63,090 nt of DNA from Phyllobacterium trifolii (GCF_014192095.1 NZ_JACHXN010000029.1:1-63090), one strand, 5' to 3'. Counted from the stretch's first letter, positions 46,086 through 54,973 are shown. The notes: generated from the sequence alone by a model not told the origin. Translations and numbers: made by a program.

Positions 46086-47480
46086 TTATTTTGTATCGTG
46101 TATGTGCCCGAAGAAGTGCGCATCCTGTTGCTGGCGCAAACTTAGAAGGTGTGAGGCGTCTAGTTCCACATCTGCGAGCCGGATCGGGTCGCCCGCCTTA
46201 ACCGGGCGGATCAGTCTACGGTTCGCCACCAGGTAGAAAGGAGCTGGTTGCTCGGCCGCGAGCGGTCCTGCGGGAAGGAGGACCGCCGATACCTGTTCGA
46301 TAGCGTGGTGGTGGCCCGTCGCAGCCAGGATCTTGCCGGTGCCGAGATCGGCTTCCGCGATGGCAGCAATATCGAACCGCGGTTGCGGGTGCCGTGTTCC
46401 GCTGGAACGAAGCTTCAGACCTGCTTCGAGGACGCTGGTGGCCGCCTCAAGTCCGAGAAGATGCCGCGGGAGGTAGACCATCGCCGTCGCTCCGCTGCGG
46501 CTTAGAACATGGCCTTTTTCCGCAAGAAGGCTCCAACTCGCTGCATCTCGGCACCTAACCACGACAAAGACTCCACCCGCAAAGCTGACTTCGCCAGGAA
46601 GGCGCAGGCAATGGAAGACATCCATTCGGCGCTCGCCCTCCAAGAGCCCGCCAACTGTCTGCGTGGAAAAAAATGTTGGCACCTCCGAAATCCGGGCTAT
46701 GGGGCAGTGAAGGTCTGGAAGGTCAGGGACAAGATTGATCGAATGGGAAACAACGGCGAGTTCGCAAAGATCGGGAACCGCACGTTGGGGCAGTGCGGCG
46801 GCCAACCGAGACCGTGCAGCGGCAATTTCGGTGACGTCACGTTGGCCGAGTTCAAGATGATCGGCAAAGCCAGGAGCATCGACAATGACGCCATTGCTCG
46901 TGAGCGTTCCCGTCAGAGAATCGAAGACGAAATCATACTCGCTGGACTTTCCGGCACAGACAATTTCGAAGCCAAGAACCTCTGCCCATGTGACAAGACC
47001 GATTAGAAGGCTGGGCTGATCGCCGTCAACCGGGGTGACCACGGTTCCCCTTTGAGATGCCATTCGAGCAAGGCCGGGCCCGATGACGCTGTCAACCTCT
47101 TTGGATACTAGCGCGACATGTTTGCCGGCACCAATCGCAAGCTCGGCATGACGTGCGCCTGCTTCCGGGTGCCCGGTCGCTTCTACCAACACATCAAATG
47201 GCAAATCGACGATATGTGCAACGTCCCCCGCAGCAATGCACAGGCCATTCTCCCATGCCCGCTTGGCCTCCTCTTTGCTGCGGCACTCAGCGACCGCCTC
47301 GAAGCCAGCGGATTTCATGGCCTCGGCGGCCGTAGCGCTATCGACATCGACAGCGATACGCAAATCGAGGAGAGGAACATGCCTGCCCTGGGCCAGGAAA
47401 CTTCGGCCAAACCCGCCGGTGCCGACAATGCACACGTCGATTGGCCGAGACGCATCGCCGAAATAATCATGATAGTTCAC
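46086..47480 (-). CDS. SAF-domain NAD(P)-dependent dehydrogenase-like protein
   Basis: A 464-aa protein with an N-terminal Rossmann fold related to homoserine dehydrogenase (DVCIVGTGGFGRSFLAQGRH near residue 15, then DVLVEATGHPEAGARHAELA and GKHVALVSKEVDSVIGPGLA) and a C-terminal SAF domain (FYLVANRRLIRPVKAGDPIR). GTG 47480 is chosen: AAAGGA lies upstream and the longer open frame to 47789 runs antisense-like into tctA. Proteins with this layout occur in clusters for unusual sugar-acid catabolism. Here it is the last gene of the PdxA2-TctCBA operon, so it likely oxidises or reduces the imported compound or a product of it. Confidence 0.82.
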   Translation of the reverse strand: MNYHDYFGDASRPIDVCIVGTGGFGRSFLAQGRHVPLLDLRIAVDVDSATAAEAMKSAGFEAVAECRSKEEAKRAWENGLCIAAGDVAHIVDLPFDVLVEATGHPEAGARHAELAIGAGKHVALVSKEVDSVIGPGLARMASQRGTVVTPVDGDQPSLLIGLVTWAEVLGFEIVCAGKSSEYDFVFDSLTGTLTSNGVIVDAPGFADHLELGQRDVTEIAAARSRLAAALPQRAVPDLCELAVVSHSINLVPDLPDLHCPIARISEVPTFFSTQTVGGLLEGERRMDVFHCLRLPGEVSFAGGVFVVVRCRDAASWSLLAEKGHVLSRSGATAMVYLPRHLLGLEAATSVLEAGLKLRSSGTRHPQPRFDIAAIAEADLGTGKILAATGHHHAIEQVSAVLLPAGPLAAEQPAPFYLVANRRLIRPVKAGDPIRLADVELDASHLLSLRQQQDAHFFGHIHDTK

Positions 47481-47506
47481 GGTGTTGGATCCTTTCGGTA
47501 CGGCAC

Positions 47507-49036
47507 TTAAATCTTCGCTGAATGTCCCGCGGCACGGCGCCGGAGATTGCGGACGCCAACTGCGTTCGCAAGTATCGGCCAGAGAAGCATCAGCAGTCCC
47601 AGCGCCATGATTCCAGTGACCAGCGGGTTCGACCAGAAGATCGACAGCGAGCCATTCGACATCAGCATGGATTGACGGAAAGCATCTTCGGCCTTGTCGC
47701 CAAGGACCATGGCGAGAACGAGAGGGGCGATCGGGTAATCCAGTTTCTTGAACAGATAGCCGAGTATTCCGAAGCCGAGCACCAGCCACATATCGAAGGT
47801 TGAATTGGCTATCTGATAGGCGCCTGAGAAGATAATTGCCACGATCACCGGTCCGACGATCGAGAAGGGCACCCGCAGAATGGACGCATAGATGGGAACC
47901 GTGGCAAGTACCAGCACAACGGCGACGACATTACCAAGATACATTGACGCGATGAGACCCCACACGAAATCCGGGCGATCGATAAAGAGCATGGGGCCGG
48001 GTGTCAGCCCCCATATCATCAGCCCTCCCATCATCACCGCCGCCGTTGCCGAGCCAGGCACGCCAAGGGCAAGCATCGGCAGCAGTGCCGCTGTACCTGC
48101 CGAGTGGTCGGCCGTTTCCGGCGAGACGATGCCGCGAGGGTCGCCCTTGCCAAATCCGGACTTGTCCTTGGCAAACCGCCTTGCCAGGCCATAGCTCATG
48201 AACGAGGCCGCTGTCGGGCCGGCCGGCGTGATCCCCATCCAGATGCCGATCACCGTTGAACGCAGGATCGACCAGCTGTAACGGGGCATCTCCTTTAGCG
48301 CCTTGAGCACATCTACGATCCTGACCCGCGCCTTGATGCCATCAAACCGCAAGCCTTCTTCGGTGGTCAGCAGCAACTCGCCAATACCGAAAAGCCCCAT
48401 GACTGCCACGAGGAAGGAGACCCCCTTGATCAGATCCGGAATGCCGAATGTCAGGCGCAATCCGCCGGAAATCGTATCCATGCCGACGGTGGCAAAGGCA
48501 AAACCCAGCATCATTGTGACAAGTGTCTTAGCCGGTGCATTTCCGCTCATTCCGATGAAGCTGGCGAATGCCAGAAAATAAACGGCGAAAAATTCCGGCG
48601 AGGAGAACTGCAACGCAAAACCGGCAACCCAGGTGGAAAGCAGGGTGATCATGATCACACCGGCCAACGCCCCGATACCGGCTGACATGAACGCAAGCGT
48701 AAGCGCGCGTGTTGCCTGCCCGTTCTTCGCCATAGGATAGCCGTCAAAGGTCGTCGCTACAGATGAAGGTTCACCGGGGATATTGAAGAGTATCGAGGTC
48801 GTCGAGCCACCAAAGAGGGCGCCCCAATACATGCAGGAAAGGAGAATTATGGCCGAGATCGGATCCATCGTGAACGTCAGCGGCAGGAGCAGCGAGACAC
48901 CATTCGGCGCACCGAGACCTGGCAGCACACCGACGAGTATCCCGAGCATGACGCCGACGATCATGATAAGAATGTGGTGCCAGGTGATGATGGTCGAAAA
49001 CCCATCCATCAGGTAACTGAAATTTCCCATCGGCAT
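47507..49036 (-). CDS. tctA: Tripartite tricarboxylate transporter permease TctA
   Basis: A 509-aa large permease (about 12 helices) of the TTT family. The signature GILVGVLPGLGAPNGVSLLL near residue 37 and the mirrored GVPGSATAAVMMGGLMIWGL are clear, as is LLSCMYWGALFGGSTTSILF. TctA transports the ligand with TctB when the receptor TctC is loaded. It follows tctB by 27 bases. TTT systems carry citrate, tartrate, aromatic acids and other carboxylates. Confidence 0.94.
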   Translation of the reverse strand: MPMGNFSYLMDGFSTIITWHHILIMIVGVMLGILVGVLPGLGAPNGVSLLLPLTFTMDPISAIILLSCMYWGALFGGSTTSILFNIPGEPSSVATTFDGYPMAKNGQATRALTLAFMSAGIGALAGVIMITLLSTWVAGFALQFSSPEFFAVYFLAFASFIGMSGNAPAKTLVTMMLGFAFATVGMDTISGGLRLTFGIPDLIKGVSFLVAVMGLFGIGELLLTTEEGLRFDGIKARVRIVDVLKALKEMPRYSWSILRSTVIGIWMGITPAGPTAASFMSYGLARRFAKDKSGFGKGDPRGIVSPETADHSAGTAALLPMLALGVPGSATAAVMMGGLMIWGLTPGPMLFIDRPDFVWGLIASMYLGNVVAVVLVLATVPIYASILRVPFSIVGPVIVAIIFSGAYQIANSTFDMWLVLGFGILGYLFKKLDYPIAPLVLAMVLGDKAEDAFRQSMLMSNGSLSIFWSNPLVTGIMALGLLMLLWPILANAVGVRNLRRRAAGHSAKI

Positions 49037-49063
49037 CTCCCAAGTGTCCCGGCAATTGCAGGA

Positions 49064-49576
49064 TCAGTAAATTCCGAGCCAACCTTCGATTGGCCCCTTG
49101 AGAAGCGGCACCTGAAAGCCGACCTCAAAAACGAGATAGAAGAGTGCGGATACGGCGAGCGCGGCGCAGGTTGACACCCACCACCGGTAACCTCCCTGCC
49201 ATTTCATGGAGCCGAAGATGTAAAGCGCCGTGCCGACGTAGAGACCAAGGAGCAGCGAAATGACGATGAAGGCAACGATCGGCAGAAAGAAACCAAGGAC
49301 CGGTTTAGCCCGTTCGATATCGATGAAAATCTCGCCTTCATGGTTGTAGAAGAAGAGGCTGCGCAAGAGCGTAACGACACTTCCCAGGATTACCAGGCTA
49401 CCGACAATAAATGGGAAATAACCCGCCTCGGGTCCGGTATCACTCCAGCCGACGCCGCTTCGCCATGACTCAATACAGATGGCAATGCCGACTCCTCCGG
49501 TCAGGAGCGTTGTTACGATTTCCATCGTTTTGCGAGATACATATCCTTTTTGCAACTCGGCCATGCTCTCCTCCAT
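49064..49576 (-). CDS. tctB: Tripartite tricarboxylate transporter subunit TctB
   Basis: A 170-aa four-helix subunit. A first helix with the usual polar mouth (LLTGGVGIAICIESWRSGVG, then PEAGYFPFIVGSLVILGSVV) is diagnostic for TctB. It lies between tctC and tctA as in other TTT operons; the hairpin at 49588-49616 precedes it. Confidence 0.9.
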   Translation of the reverse strand: MEESMAELQKGYVSRKTMEIVTTLLTGGVGIAICIESWRSGVGWSDTGPEAGYFPFIVGSLVILGSVVTLLRSLFFYNHEGEIFIDIERAKPVLGFFLPIVAFIVISLLLGLYVGTALYIFGSMKWQGGYRWWVSTCAALAVSALFYLVFEVGFQVPLLKGPIEGWLGIY

Positions 49577-49587
49577 CCGCCGTCAGT

Positions 49588-49616
49588 CGCGAGGCGCCCA
49601 CCGCGGGCGCCTCGCG
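49588..49616 (-). terminator. Intercistronic hairpin between tctC and tctB
   Basis: CGCGAGGCGCCC (49588-49599) and GGGCGCCTCGCG (49605-49616) form a perfect 12-bp stem with a 5-base loop in the 46-bp tctC-tctB spacer. It is the strongest such structure in the window and should limit expression of the membrane subunits relative to the receptor or protect the tctC message. Confidence 0.65.
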
Positions 49617-49622
49617 ATCAGA

Positions 49623-50606
49623 TCACTCGACCAGCCAGCCTTCGCGCTTGAGAACCTTGCGCACGTTCTCGCGATCACTGGTTTGATAGGTGGTAAAATC
49701 GCCACCAGCGAGGAACTGCGACGTTTGCGAAGTCTTGGCCACATAGTCGGCCCATTCCGATGTCTCGGAGACCTTCTTCAGAACGTCCTGATAGAATTTC
49801 ACGGCATCCTCGTCGACTCCCGCTGGCAACCAGACCGTGCGCGGCATGCGGTAGCTGTCAATTGCCAACCCAGCCTCGGCGCATGTCGGTATGTCGCTCC
49901 AGCCCTTGCCGTCATGCACTGGCTCGCTTTTGGGAAAACGGTCGGGCCGGAAGACACATAGCGGCTTCACCATTCCGGCCTGCCATTGGCCTCGGTTCTC
50001 ATTGGGATTGTTTACATTGGCATCGATGTGGCCACCAGCCAACTGGACCGCTGCCTCACCGCCGCTCTTGAACGGAATGTATCGGAACTCAGCCCCTGTC
50101 GTCTCGGCTATGGTCGAGACGAGAATCTGGTCCGTGTCCTTGGACTGGCTGCCGCCGAACTGGATCGCTTTCGGCTCGGCTTTTGCTGCGGTTACGAAGG
50201 TCTTGATGTCATTGACTTCGGATTTGCCATTCACCCAGACCAGGAATTCATCGAGCGCGAGTGCGGCGACCGGCGTCAGGTCTTCAGGTTTATAGGGAAC
50301 AGCCGCAACACTTGGCAGCAGATATTCATTGTTCGTGCCGAATGTCAGTTTGTAAGGATCGCCCTTGTAACCGGCGGCGTAGACGAAACCCTCGGCGCCA
50401 CTACCGCCGCCCTTGTTGGTCACAACGACCGGCGCATCCATCAACTTATGCTTGGCGATGATGGATTGTACCGTTCGCGCGAAGTTATCCGTGCCGCCAC
50501 CTGGACCAGAGGTGACAACGAACTCGACTGGTTTTGTCGGTTCGAAGGCCACTGCCGGGGTGATGGCTGTCATTGCGAGCAGCATCCCTGCGATTTGTTT
50601 CAGCAT
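49623..50606 (-). CDS. tctC: Tripartite tricarboxylate transporter receptor TctC
   Basis: A 327-aa periplasmic receptor with signal peptide MLKQIAGMLLAMTAITPAVA. TctC-type features: PVEFVVTSGPGGGTDNFART, GNPVVVTNKGGGSGAEG-like PVVVTNKGGGSGAEGFVYAA, and FGGSQSKDTDQILVSTIAET in the ligand cleft. It is of the branch usually called tripartite tricarboxylate transporter substrate-binding protein; the ligand is unknown but the operon suggests a hydroxylated carboxylic acid. Confidence 0.92.
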   Translation of the reverse strand: MLKQIAGMLLAMTAITPAVAFEPTKPVEFVVTSGPGGGTDNFARTVQSIIAKHKLMDAPVVVTNKGGGSGAEGFVYAAGYKGDPYKLTFGTNNEYLLPSVAAVPYKPEDLTPVAALALDEFLVWVNGKSEVNDIKTFVTAAKAEPKAIQFGGSQSKDTDQILVSTIAETTGAEFRYIPFKSGGEAAVQLAGGHIDANVNNPNENRGQWQAGMVKPLCVFRPDRFPKSEPVHDGKGWSDIPTCAEAGLAIDSYRMPRTVWLPAGVDEDAVKFYQDVLKKVSETSEWADYVAKTSQTSQFLAGGDFTTYQTSDRENVRKVLKREGWLVE

Positions 50607-50674
50607 ATTGAATCCTCCCTGTTGCTATACCGCCCGCCGCATGCTCCAACCCCGACGGCACGGTCCTGTCCTCG

Positions 50675-51736
50675 TTAACTCCTGTTGCGCCCCGCCTCTC
50701 TCGAGACGATTTGCTGCCTGGCCATCTTCGCCGCCAATAGCCCAGCCTCGCGCGATGCGCCGACGTCCGCGATGCCGCGCCCGGCAATGTCGTAGGCTGT
50801 GCCGTGTGCCGGCGTACAGAGCGGGAATGGCAACCCACCCATCATCGTGACTCCCTTGTCGAAGCCCATCATCTTCATCGCGATCTGGCCCTGGTCGTGG
50901 TACATGGTCAAAACTGCGTGGAAGCCTTCCTTCAATGCCCGCAGGAATACCGTGTCTGCGGGAAATGGCCCATCCACGGCATAACCGGCTGCCTTCGCAC
51001 GGGCGACGGCAGGCTCGATGACTTCGATTTCCTCCATCCCGAAACTGCCGCCATCGCCAGCGTGCGGATTGAGCCCTGCGACTGCGATTTTGGGATTGTC
51101 GATGCCAGCGAGGCGCAGACAGGCAGTTGTCAGCTCGACCTCCGCCAGGATGGCACCGATGCTGATGTGGGCGGAAACGGCAGAAAGCGGGATATGCGAG
51201 GTTACACGCGCATTCCAGACACGTTCGAGAACGTTGAACTCGCGCATCTTGCCGTTGAAGGACAGAACATCGGAGACAAATCGAATCTCGTCATCGTAGC
51301 CGGGATAGGCGTAACGCATCGCTTTCTTGTTGAAAGGTGTGAAGCAGATTCCATCAACGCTGCCCTTGTCGGCCAGATGGAGAGCGAAGCGAAAATTTTC
51401 GGTCGCAAACGTACCACCTGCTAGCGTTGCCTCGCCTCGCACCACATTCTGGGGATCGAGGTTGCAAAGATCCACAAAGACTGGCCGCTCCGAAAGTTCC
51501 GTCGAAAAGTCGCTCGCCGACCGATAGTCGAGATCGAGTTCGATGTTTGCGGTTCCTGCACCCTCCTCCAGGATGCGACGATCGCCGATGACGATGAAAT
51601 GAGCAGCATTTCGGAGTTCAGGCAGGGCAAGCATTTGCGCAGTCAGTTCGGGACTGATTCCGGCCGGATCGCCCATGACAAGTGCCAGAACGGGCCGCTC
51701 CGCCTCCGCGGTGGCTGCTGGTTTGGCGTTCGCCAT
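50675..51736 (-). CDS. PdxA2-like 4-phosphohydroxy-acid dehydrogenase
   Basis: A 353-aa PdxA-family dehydrogenase. ATG 51736 with GAGGAGG upstream is preferred to a start 20 codons earlier. Family residues: VMGDPAGISPELTAQML near the start, metal-ligand histidines in VTSHIPLSAVSAH, NPHAGDGGSFG and MYHDQGQIAMKMMGFD, and the end GTAYDIAGRGIADVGASREA. True PdxA acts in vitamin B6 synthesis; the PdxA2 branch oxidises 4-phospho-D-threonate or 4-phospho-D-erythronate in sugar-acid catabolism. The transport and SAF-dehydrogenase partners favour the catabolic role. No kinase of the DUF1537 type is in the window, so the phosphorylation step is unaccounted for. Confidence 0.88.
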   Translation of the reverse strand: MANAKPAATAEAERPVLALVMGDPAGISPELTAQMLALPELRNAAHFIVIGDRRILEEGAGTANIELDLDYRSASDFSTELSERPVFVDLCNLDPQNVVRGEATLAGGTFATENFRFALHLADKGSVDGICFTPFNKKAMRYAYPGYDDEIRFVSDVLSFNGKMREFNVLERVWNARVTSHIPLSAVSAHISIGAILAEVELTTACLRLAGIDNPKIAVAGLNPHAGDGGSFGMEEIEVIEPAVARAKAAGYAVDGPFPADTVFLRALKEGFHAVLTMYHDQGQIAMKMMGFDKGVTMMGGLPFPLCTPAHGTAYDIAGRGIADVGASREAGLLAAKMARQQIVSREAGRNRS

Positions 51737-51788
51737 AAAAACTCCTCCTCTCCAGATGAGGCTTAAAGGACTACAAACAAATTTTCCT

Positions 51789-51810
51789 GTATGCAAGCAT
51801 TTTGTATACA
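51789..51810. promoter_or_regulatory. Likely GntR/FCD operator in the divergent spacer
   Basis: TGTATACA (51803-51810) is a perfect palindrome and a near copy TGTATGCA lies at 51789-51796, 14 bases away, in an AT-rich block between the pdxA2-like gene and its divergent regulator. FCD-type GntR regulators bind TTGTATACAA-like sites, so this is the expected operator. Confidence 0.6.
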
Positions 51811-51917
51811 GTATAAAAAATAACGTATGAAGGCGGTATCATTTTTGTTCTACCAATGCGAAAATGACCGGAGGAACCGACTCGCCAGTTGGGCAGCGGA
51901 ACGAGGGGAGAAACACC

Positions 51918-52601
51918 ATGGCATCTGAAATGGTCGAGGCTAATGGACGACGGACAGTTGCCACTATCTCGCGTCAGTCGCTCCATGGAGAAATCGTCAC
52001 GCGTTTGCGGGACATGATCATCGAAGGAGATCTGCAGCCGGGCGAGCGCATTTACGAAACCCAGCTCGGTGAGGAACTGGGCGTATCGCGCACGCCGCTG
52101 CGCGAAGCGCTGAAATTCCTGGCCAGCGAAGGTTTGGTCGAGCTTGTGCCGAGCCGGGGCGCCGTGGTCAAACGTTTCTCAGCCAAGGACGTGGAGGACA
52201 TGCTCATTGTCCTGCGGTCATTGGAAATGCTCGCCGGACGTATCGCATGCGAGGTGGCGAGCGACGAAGGCATCGCGCGGTTGCGGTCATTGCATGATGC
52301 AATGGTAAAACACTATAAGGCGGCTGAACGGCTCGAATATTACAAGGTCAACCAACAGATACATACCGGCATTGTAGCCCTGGCAAACAATGCCCCGCTG
52401 GCCGAAGTGCACGGATTGCTGCAATCGCGAGTCAAGCGCATTCGCTTCATCGGACACGAGGGAGCGGAGCGATGGGCAGGGGCAGTCGCGGAGCATGAAA
52501 CGATCATCGCGGCGCTCGAAGCACGCGACGCCGAAACTTTGGCCCGCGAGCTTGACACTCACCTTGCCAATGGCTGGGAGCGGGTGAAGTCTGTCGTCTG
52601 A
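51918..52601 (+). CDS. GntR/FCD family regulator of the pdxA2-tct operon
   Basis: A 227-aa repressor. ATG 51918 follows GAGGGGAG; an upstream ATG at 51864 is in frame but lacks a ribosome site. Winged helix at ~20-90: LHGEIVTRLRDMIIEGDLQP, ELGVSRTPLREALKFLASEG, LVELVPSRGAVVKRF. The FCD ligand domain follows with metal-binding-type residues (IHTGIVALANN, RFIGHEGAERWAGAVAEHE). Divergent from the operon with the TGTATACA site between; probably relieved by the imported acid. Confidence 0.92.
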   Translation: MASEMVEANGRRTVATISRQSLHGEIVTRLRDMIIEGDLQPGERIYETQLGEELGVSRTPLREALKFLASEGLVELVPSRGAVVKRFSAKDVEDMLIVLRSLEMLAGRIACEVASDEGIARLRSLHDAMVKHYKAAERLEYYKVNQQIHTGIVALANNAPLAEVHGLLQSRVKRIRFIGHEGAERWAGAVAEHETIIAALEARDAETLARELDTHLANGWERVKSVV

Positions 52602-52776
52602 CTTCTGGTTGAAAGGAAGCAGATGATTGCTTTGCGCGGGAGCACGTACCGGGGACTTTAGGCTGTTCTGAAAAAGAAGCGACCCCGATGGGGATAAATA
52701 TTCCGTTGAAAAATGCCGACAAGATCACTTTTGGATTTTCGCCCAGATGTCAGGTGCGCACTTAGCAAAACCTTGT

Positions 52777-53222
52777 TCAGGTCACGCCGCCCCCTCGGTC
52801 TCCAATGCCTGAGGCGCCAACATTAGTTTCGGCGTCTGCCATAACGTAATGCACATATTTGTAGTCATGGATGAACCTGATCTCATCACCGCGCCACTCC
52901 AGCCACATGAAATAGTTTGGAGTCGCAGCCAACCGATTTTCAAAGACCGCGATAACTTCTCGACCCTCGAGCCAAGCAGGTGCAAGCCACACGCCGGCGA
53001 GCTTTGCGCAGATGCTGAAGAACATTCCAACGTCAGCGGAGCCAACACGAATGGGATGGGTCGATTGATTGAGTTTTACGTCATCCGCAAGTAGTGCACG
53101 CAGGCTGTCCCAGTCTCTGTGGTTGAACAAGGCGATATAGCGCGTCACTTCAGCTGACCGCGGCTTGATTTCAGAAGGCTGCGACGCCTCCCCGTTGATT
53201 TCGCGAGGCCCGTTAGCGGTCT
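52777..53222 (-). pseudogene. SnoaL/NTF2-like domain protein, 5'-truncated
   Basis: The frame from GTG 53148 encodes 123 residues of an NTF2-like fold (TRYIALFNHRDWDSLRALLA, VWLAPAWLEGREVIAVFENR, YFMWLEWRGDEIRFIHDYKY). Homology-like sequence continues upstream in frame (NGPREINGEASQPSEIKPRS) until a TAG near 53221, so the short start is probably artificial. In relatives I recall, this domain ends an ECF-type sigma factor or similar regulator; the N-terminal part is absent here. It meets the dehydrogenase fragment on the other strand head to head. Confidence 0.55.
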
Positions 53223-53223
53223 A

Positions 53224-53660
53224 GCAGTTCGCTGACTCAATCGGAGCGGAACCCGTGGATGTATATGGCGCAGCGTATAACGCCGAAGTCGTCGTGCTGG
53301 CATTGGCTTTTCCTGTCGCGGCAACCTTGCCCACAGATCTATTCGATCGCTCTGCTGACGCGTTGTGATCATCGATACATCAAACTATTACCCTGACGTG
53401 CGGGACTCTCGAATTCCGGACATCGACGAGGGTATGCTGGAAAGCATCTGGACATCGCGTCGCCTCGATCGCCCGATCTTCAAGGCGTTCAACAGTCTTA
53501 TGTTCTATGTGCTCTCCCAATTGGGGAAGCCGGAGGGTTCGTCAAACCGGCTGGCCATCCCCGTGGCAGGTGATGACCCTAAGGGAAAGTCAGTCGTCAT
53601 GAGTCTCATAAATGACATGGATTTGAGTCAAGATCGCGCCCCGATTGATCAGTCGTGGGC
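53224..53660 (+). pseudogene. NADPH-dependent F420-reductase-like protein fragment
   Basis: Two frames together give the middle of a COG2085-type NAD(P)-binding protein: FADSIGAEPVDVYGAA and AEVVVLALAFPVAATLPTDL up to about 53360, then after a frameshift VVIIDTSNYYPDVRDSRIPD, RPIFKAFNSLMFYVLSQLGK and IAIPVAGDDP-like AIPVAGDDPKGKSVV to IDQSW at about 53660. The N-terminal GxGxxG loop and the last ~40 residues are missing. It ends where the intact barrel-protein gene of the next operon ends. Confidence 0.75.
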
Positions 53661-53972
53661 CAAATCGAAAACATGGTGATAAATATGGCCTGTGAACATT
53701 TCGAGCAGGCCCTTTGTCATTTCCCGGCTTTCGTAACGCACCTGAGACGCCAGAGCCGCCACTAGTGCGTCGCGGCTTTCATACATGGTGGACAAAACCA
53801 TAGGATAGCAGGGAGCACCCTCGTCCCGTTCGATATCGTAGAGAACGCGCACTTCCTTGACACCAGGAAAAGCGAGCCACATGGGTAGGAGCTTCTCGGC
53901 GACATAGGATTTGAAGGCCTGTTCACGCCCCGCATGAATACTACCTTCGAAGAAGGCCTGACGGATGATCAT
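53649..53972 (-). CDS. Dimeric alpha/beta-barrel protein, 107 aa
   Basis: A short cytosolic protein (IIRQAFFEGSIHAGREQAFK, LPMWLAFPGVKEVRVLYDIE) with the strand-helix-strand pattern of dimeric alpha/beta barrels such as EthD or antibiotic-biosynthesis monooxygenase-like proteins. It is last in the LacI-controlled operon, 14 bases after the dehydrogenase gene, and may act on the same imported compound. No catalytic residue can be assigned. Confidence 0.65.
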   Translation of the reverse strand: MIIRQAFFEGSIHAGREQAFKSYVAEKLLPMWLAFPGVKEVRVLYDIERDEGAPCYPMVLSTMYESRDALVAALASQVRYESREMTKGLLEMFTGHIYHHVFDLAHD

Positions 53973-53986
53973 GGTCTCGTCCCAGC

Positions 53987-54925
53987 TCAGTTGACGGTGG
54001 TTGGCGGCTTTTCGCCGGCGAAATGGGCGGCGATATTGGCAAGCACGAGCTCGCCCATGGCCACCCGGGTTTCAACCGTGGCACTGCCCTGATGGGGCAT
54101 CAGCACGGTGTTCGGCGCGGTGAAGAATTCCTCGCGGATCTGCGGCTCGCCAACGAAAACATCAAGGCCGGCCGCCGCGATCGTGCCGCCGTTTAGGGCG
54201 GAGAGCAGCGCATCCTCGTCGACGACGGTGCCGCGCGCGATGTTGACCAGAACGCCGTTGGGACCGAGTGCCTTCAGCACATCCGCATTGACGATATTCT
54301 GGGTTGCGGCGCTGGCGGCGATGCAGACGGCGAGAATATCGCTGTCCCCGGCAAGCTCCACGGGCGAGACGCAGGATTTCCAGCTGACGTCGGTGATCGA
54401 CGAACGGTTCCAGTAACGCACGTCCATGCCGAAAGCTTCGGCGCGTTTGCCGAACGCCTTGCCGATCTGGCCGAGGCCAAGAATGCCGACGCGCTTGCCT
54501 TTGGGGCTGTTGCCAAGTGGAAAGGCTTCTCCCTTCGCCCAACGGCCTTCGTGCACCATCCGGTCGCCTTTCGGAATATGACGGAGAACGGCGAGCAGCA
54601 GCGCTATGCCTAGATCGGCGACGTCGTCCGTCAACACGCCGGGCGTCGTGGTGACGTCGATGTTACGGTTGCGGGCAAACGTCAAGTCTACCTTGTCCGT
54701 GCCGACGCCGTTGATGGCGATAACGCCAAGCGACGGCATCTTTTCGATCCATTCGTTGGAGATGCCGGTGCCGCCGCCGGTGGCGACCGCGCGGATCGCA
54801 GGCAACGCCACCTCGATCGACGGCTTCTGCGCCGCATCGTAGACCCGGTGAACCGTATAGACAGTGTCGAGTTGGTCCTCGACGAATTGCATCATCGGCT
54901 CAACGAGCAGGATATCTGGTTTCAT
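53987..54925 (-). CDS. D-2-hydroxyacid dehydrogenase
   Basis: A 312-aa NAD(P)-dependent enzyme that interconverts 2-hydroxy acids and 2-keto acids (glyoxylate/hydroxypyruvate reductase group). ATG 54925 with GGAG upstream is preferred to a start 7 codons earlier. Cofactor loop GILGLGQIGKAFGKRAEAFG near residue 147; the catalytic Arg in VNIARGTVVDEDAL, Glu in DVFVGEPQIREEFF and His in MPHQGSATVETR are all present. Encoded in an ABC importer operon, it likely processes the imported substrate or its keto acid. Confidence 0.92.
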   Translation of the reverse strand: MKPDILLVEPMMQFVEDQLDTVYTVHRVYDAAQKPSIEVALPAIRAVATGGGTGISNEWIEKMPSLGVIAINGVGTDKVDLTFARNRNIDVTTTPGVLTDDVADLGIALLLAVLRHIPKGDRMVHEGRWAKGEAFPLGNSPKGKRVGILGLGQIGKAFGKRAEAFGMDVRYWNRSSITDVSWKSCVSPVELAGDSDILAVCIAASAATQNIVNADVLKALGPNGVLVNIARGTVVDEDALLSALNGGTIAAAGLDVFVGEPQIREEFFTAPNTVLMPHQGSATVETRVAMGELVLANIAAHFAGEKPPTTVN

Positions 54926-54973
54926 GTCTGAAACTCCGTATTTCAAAGGATTGGCCCGGCCGGAAATTTGGAA

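Noticed and set aside
47481..47789. N-terminal extension of the SAF-domain dehydrogenase
   Set aside because: The extra ~100 codons overlap tctA out of phase and precede a good GTG start with ribosome site.
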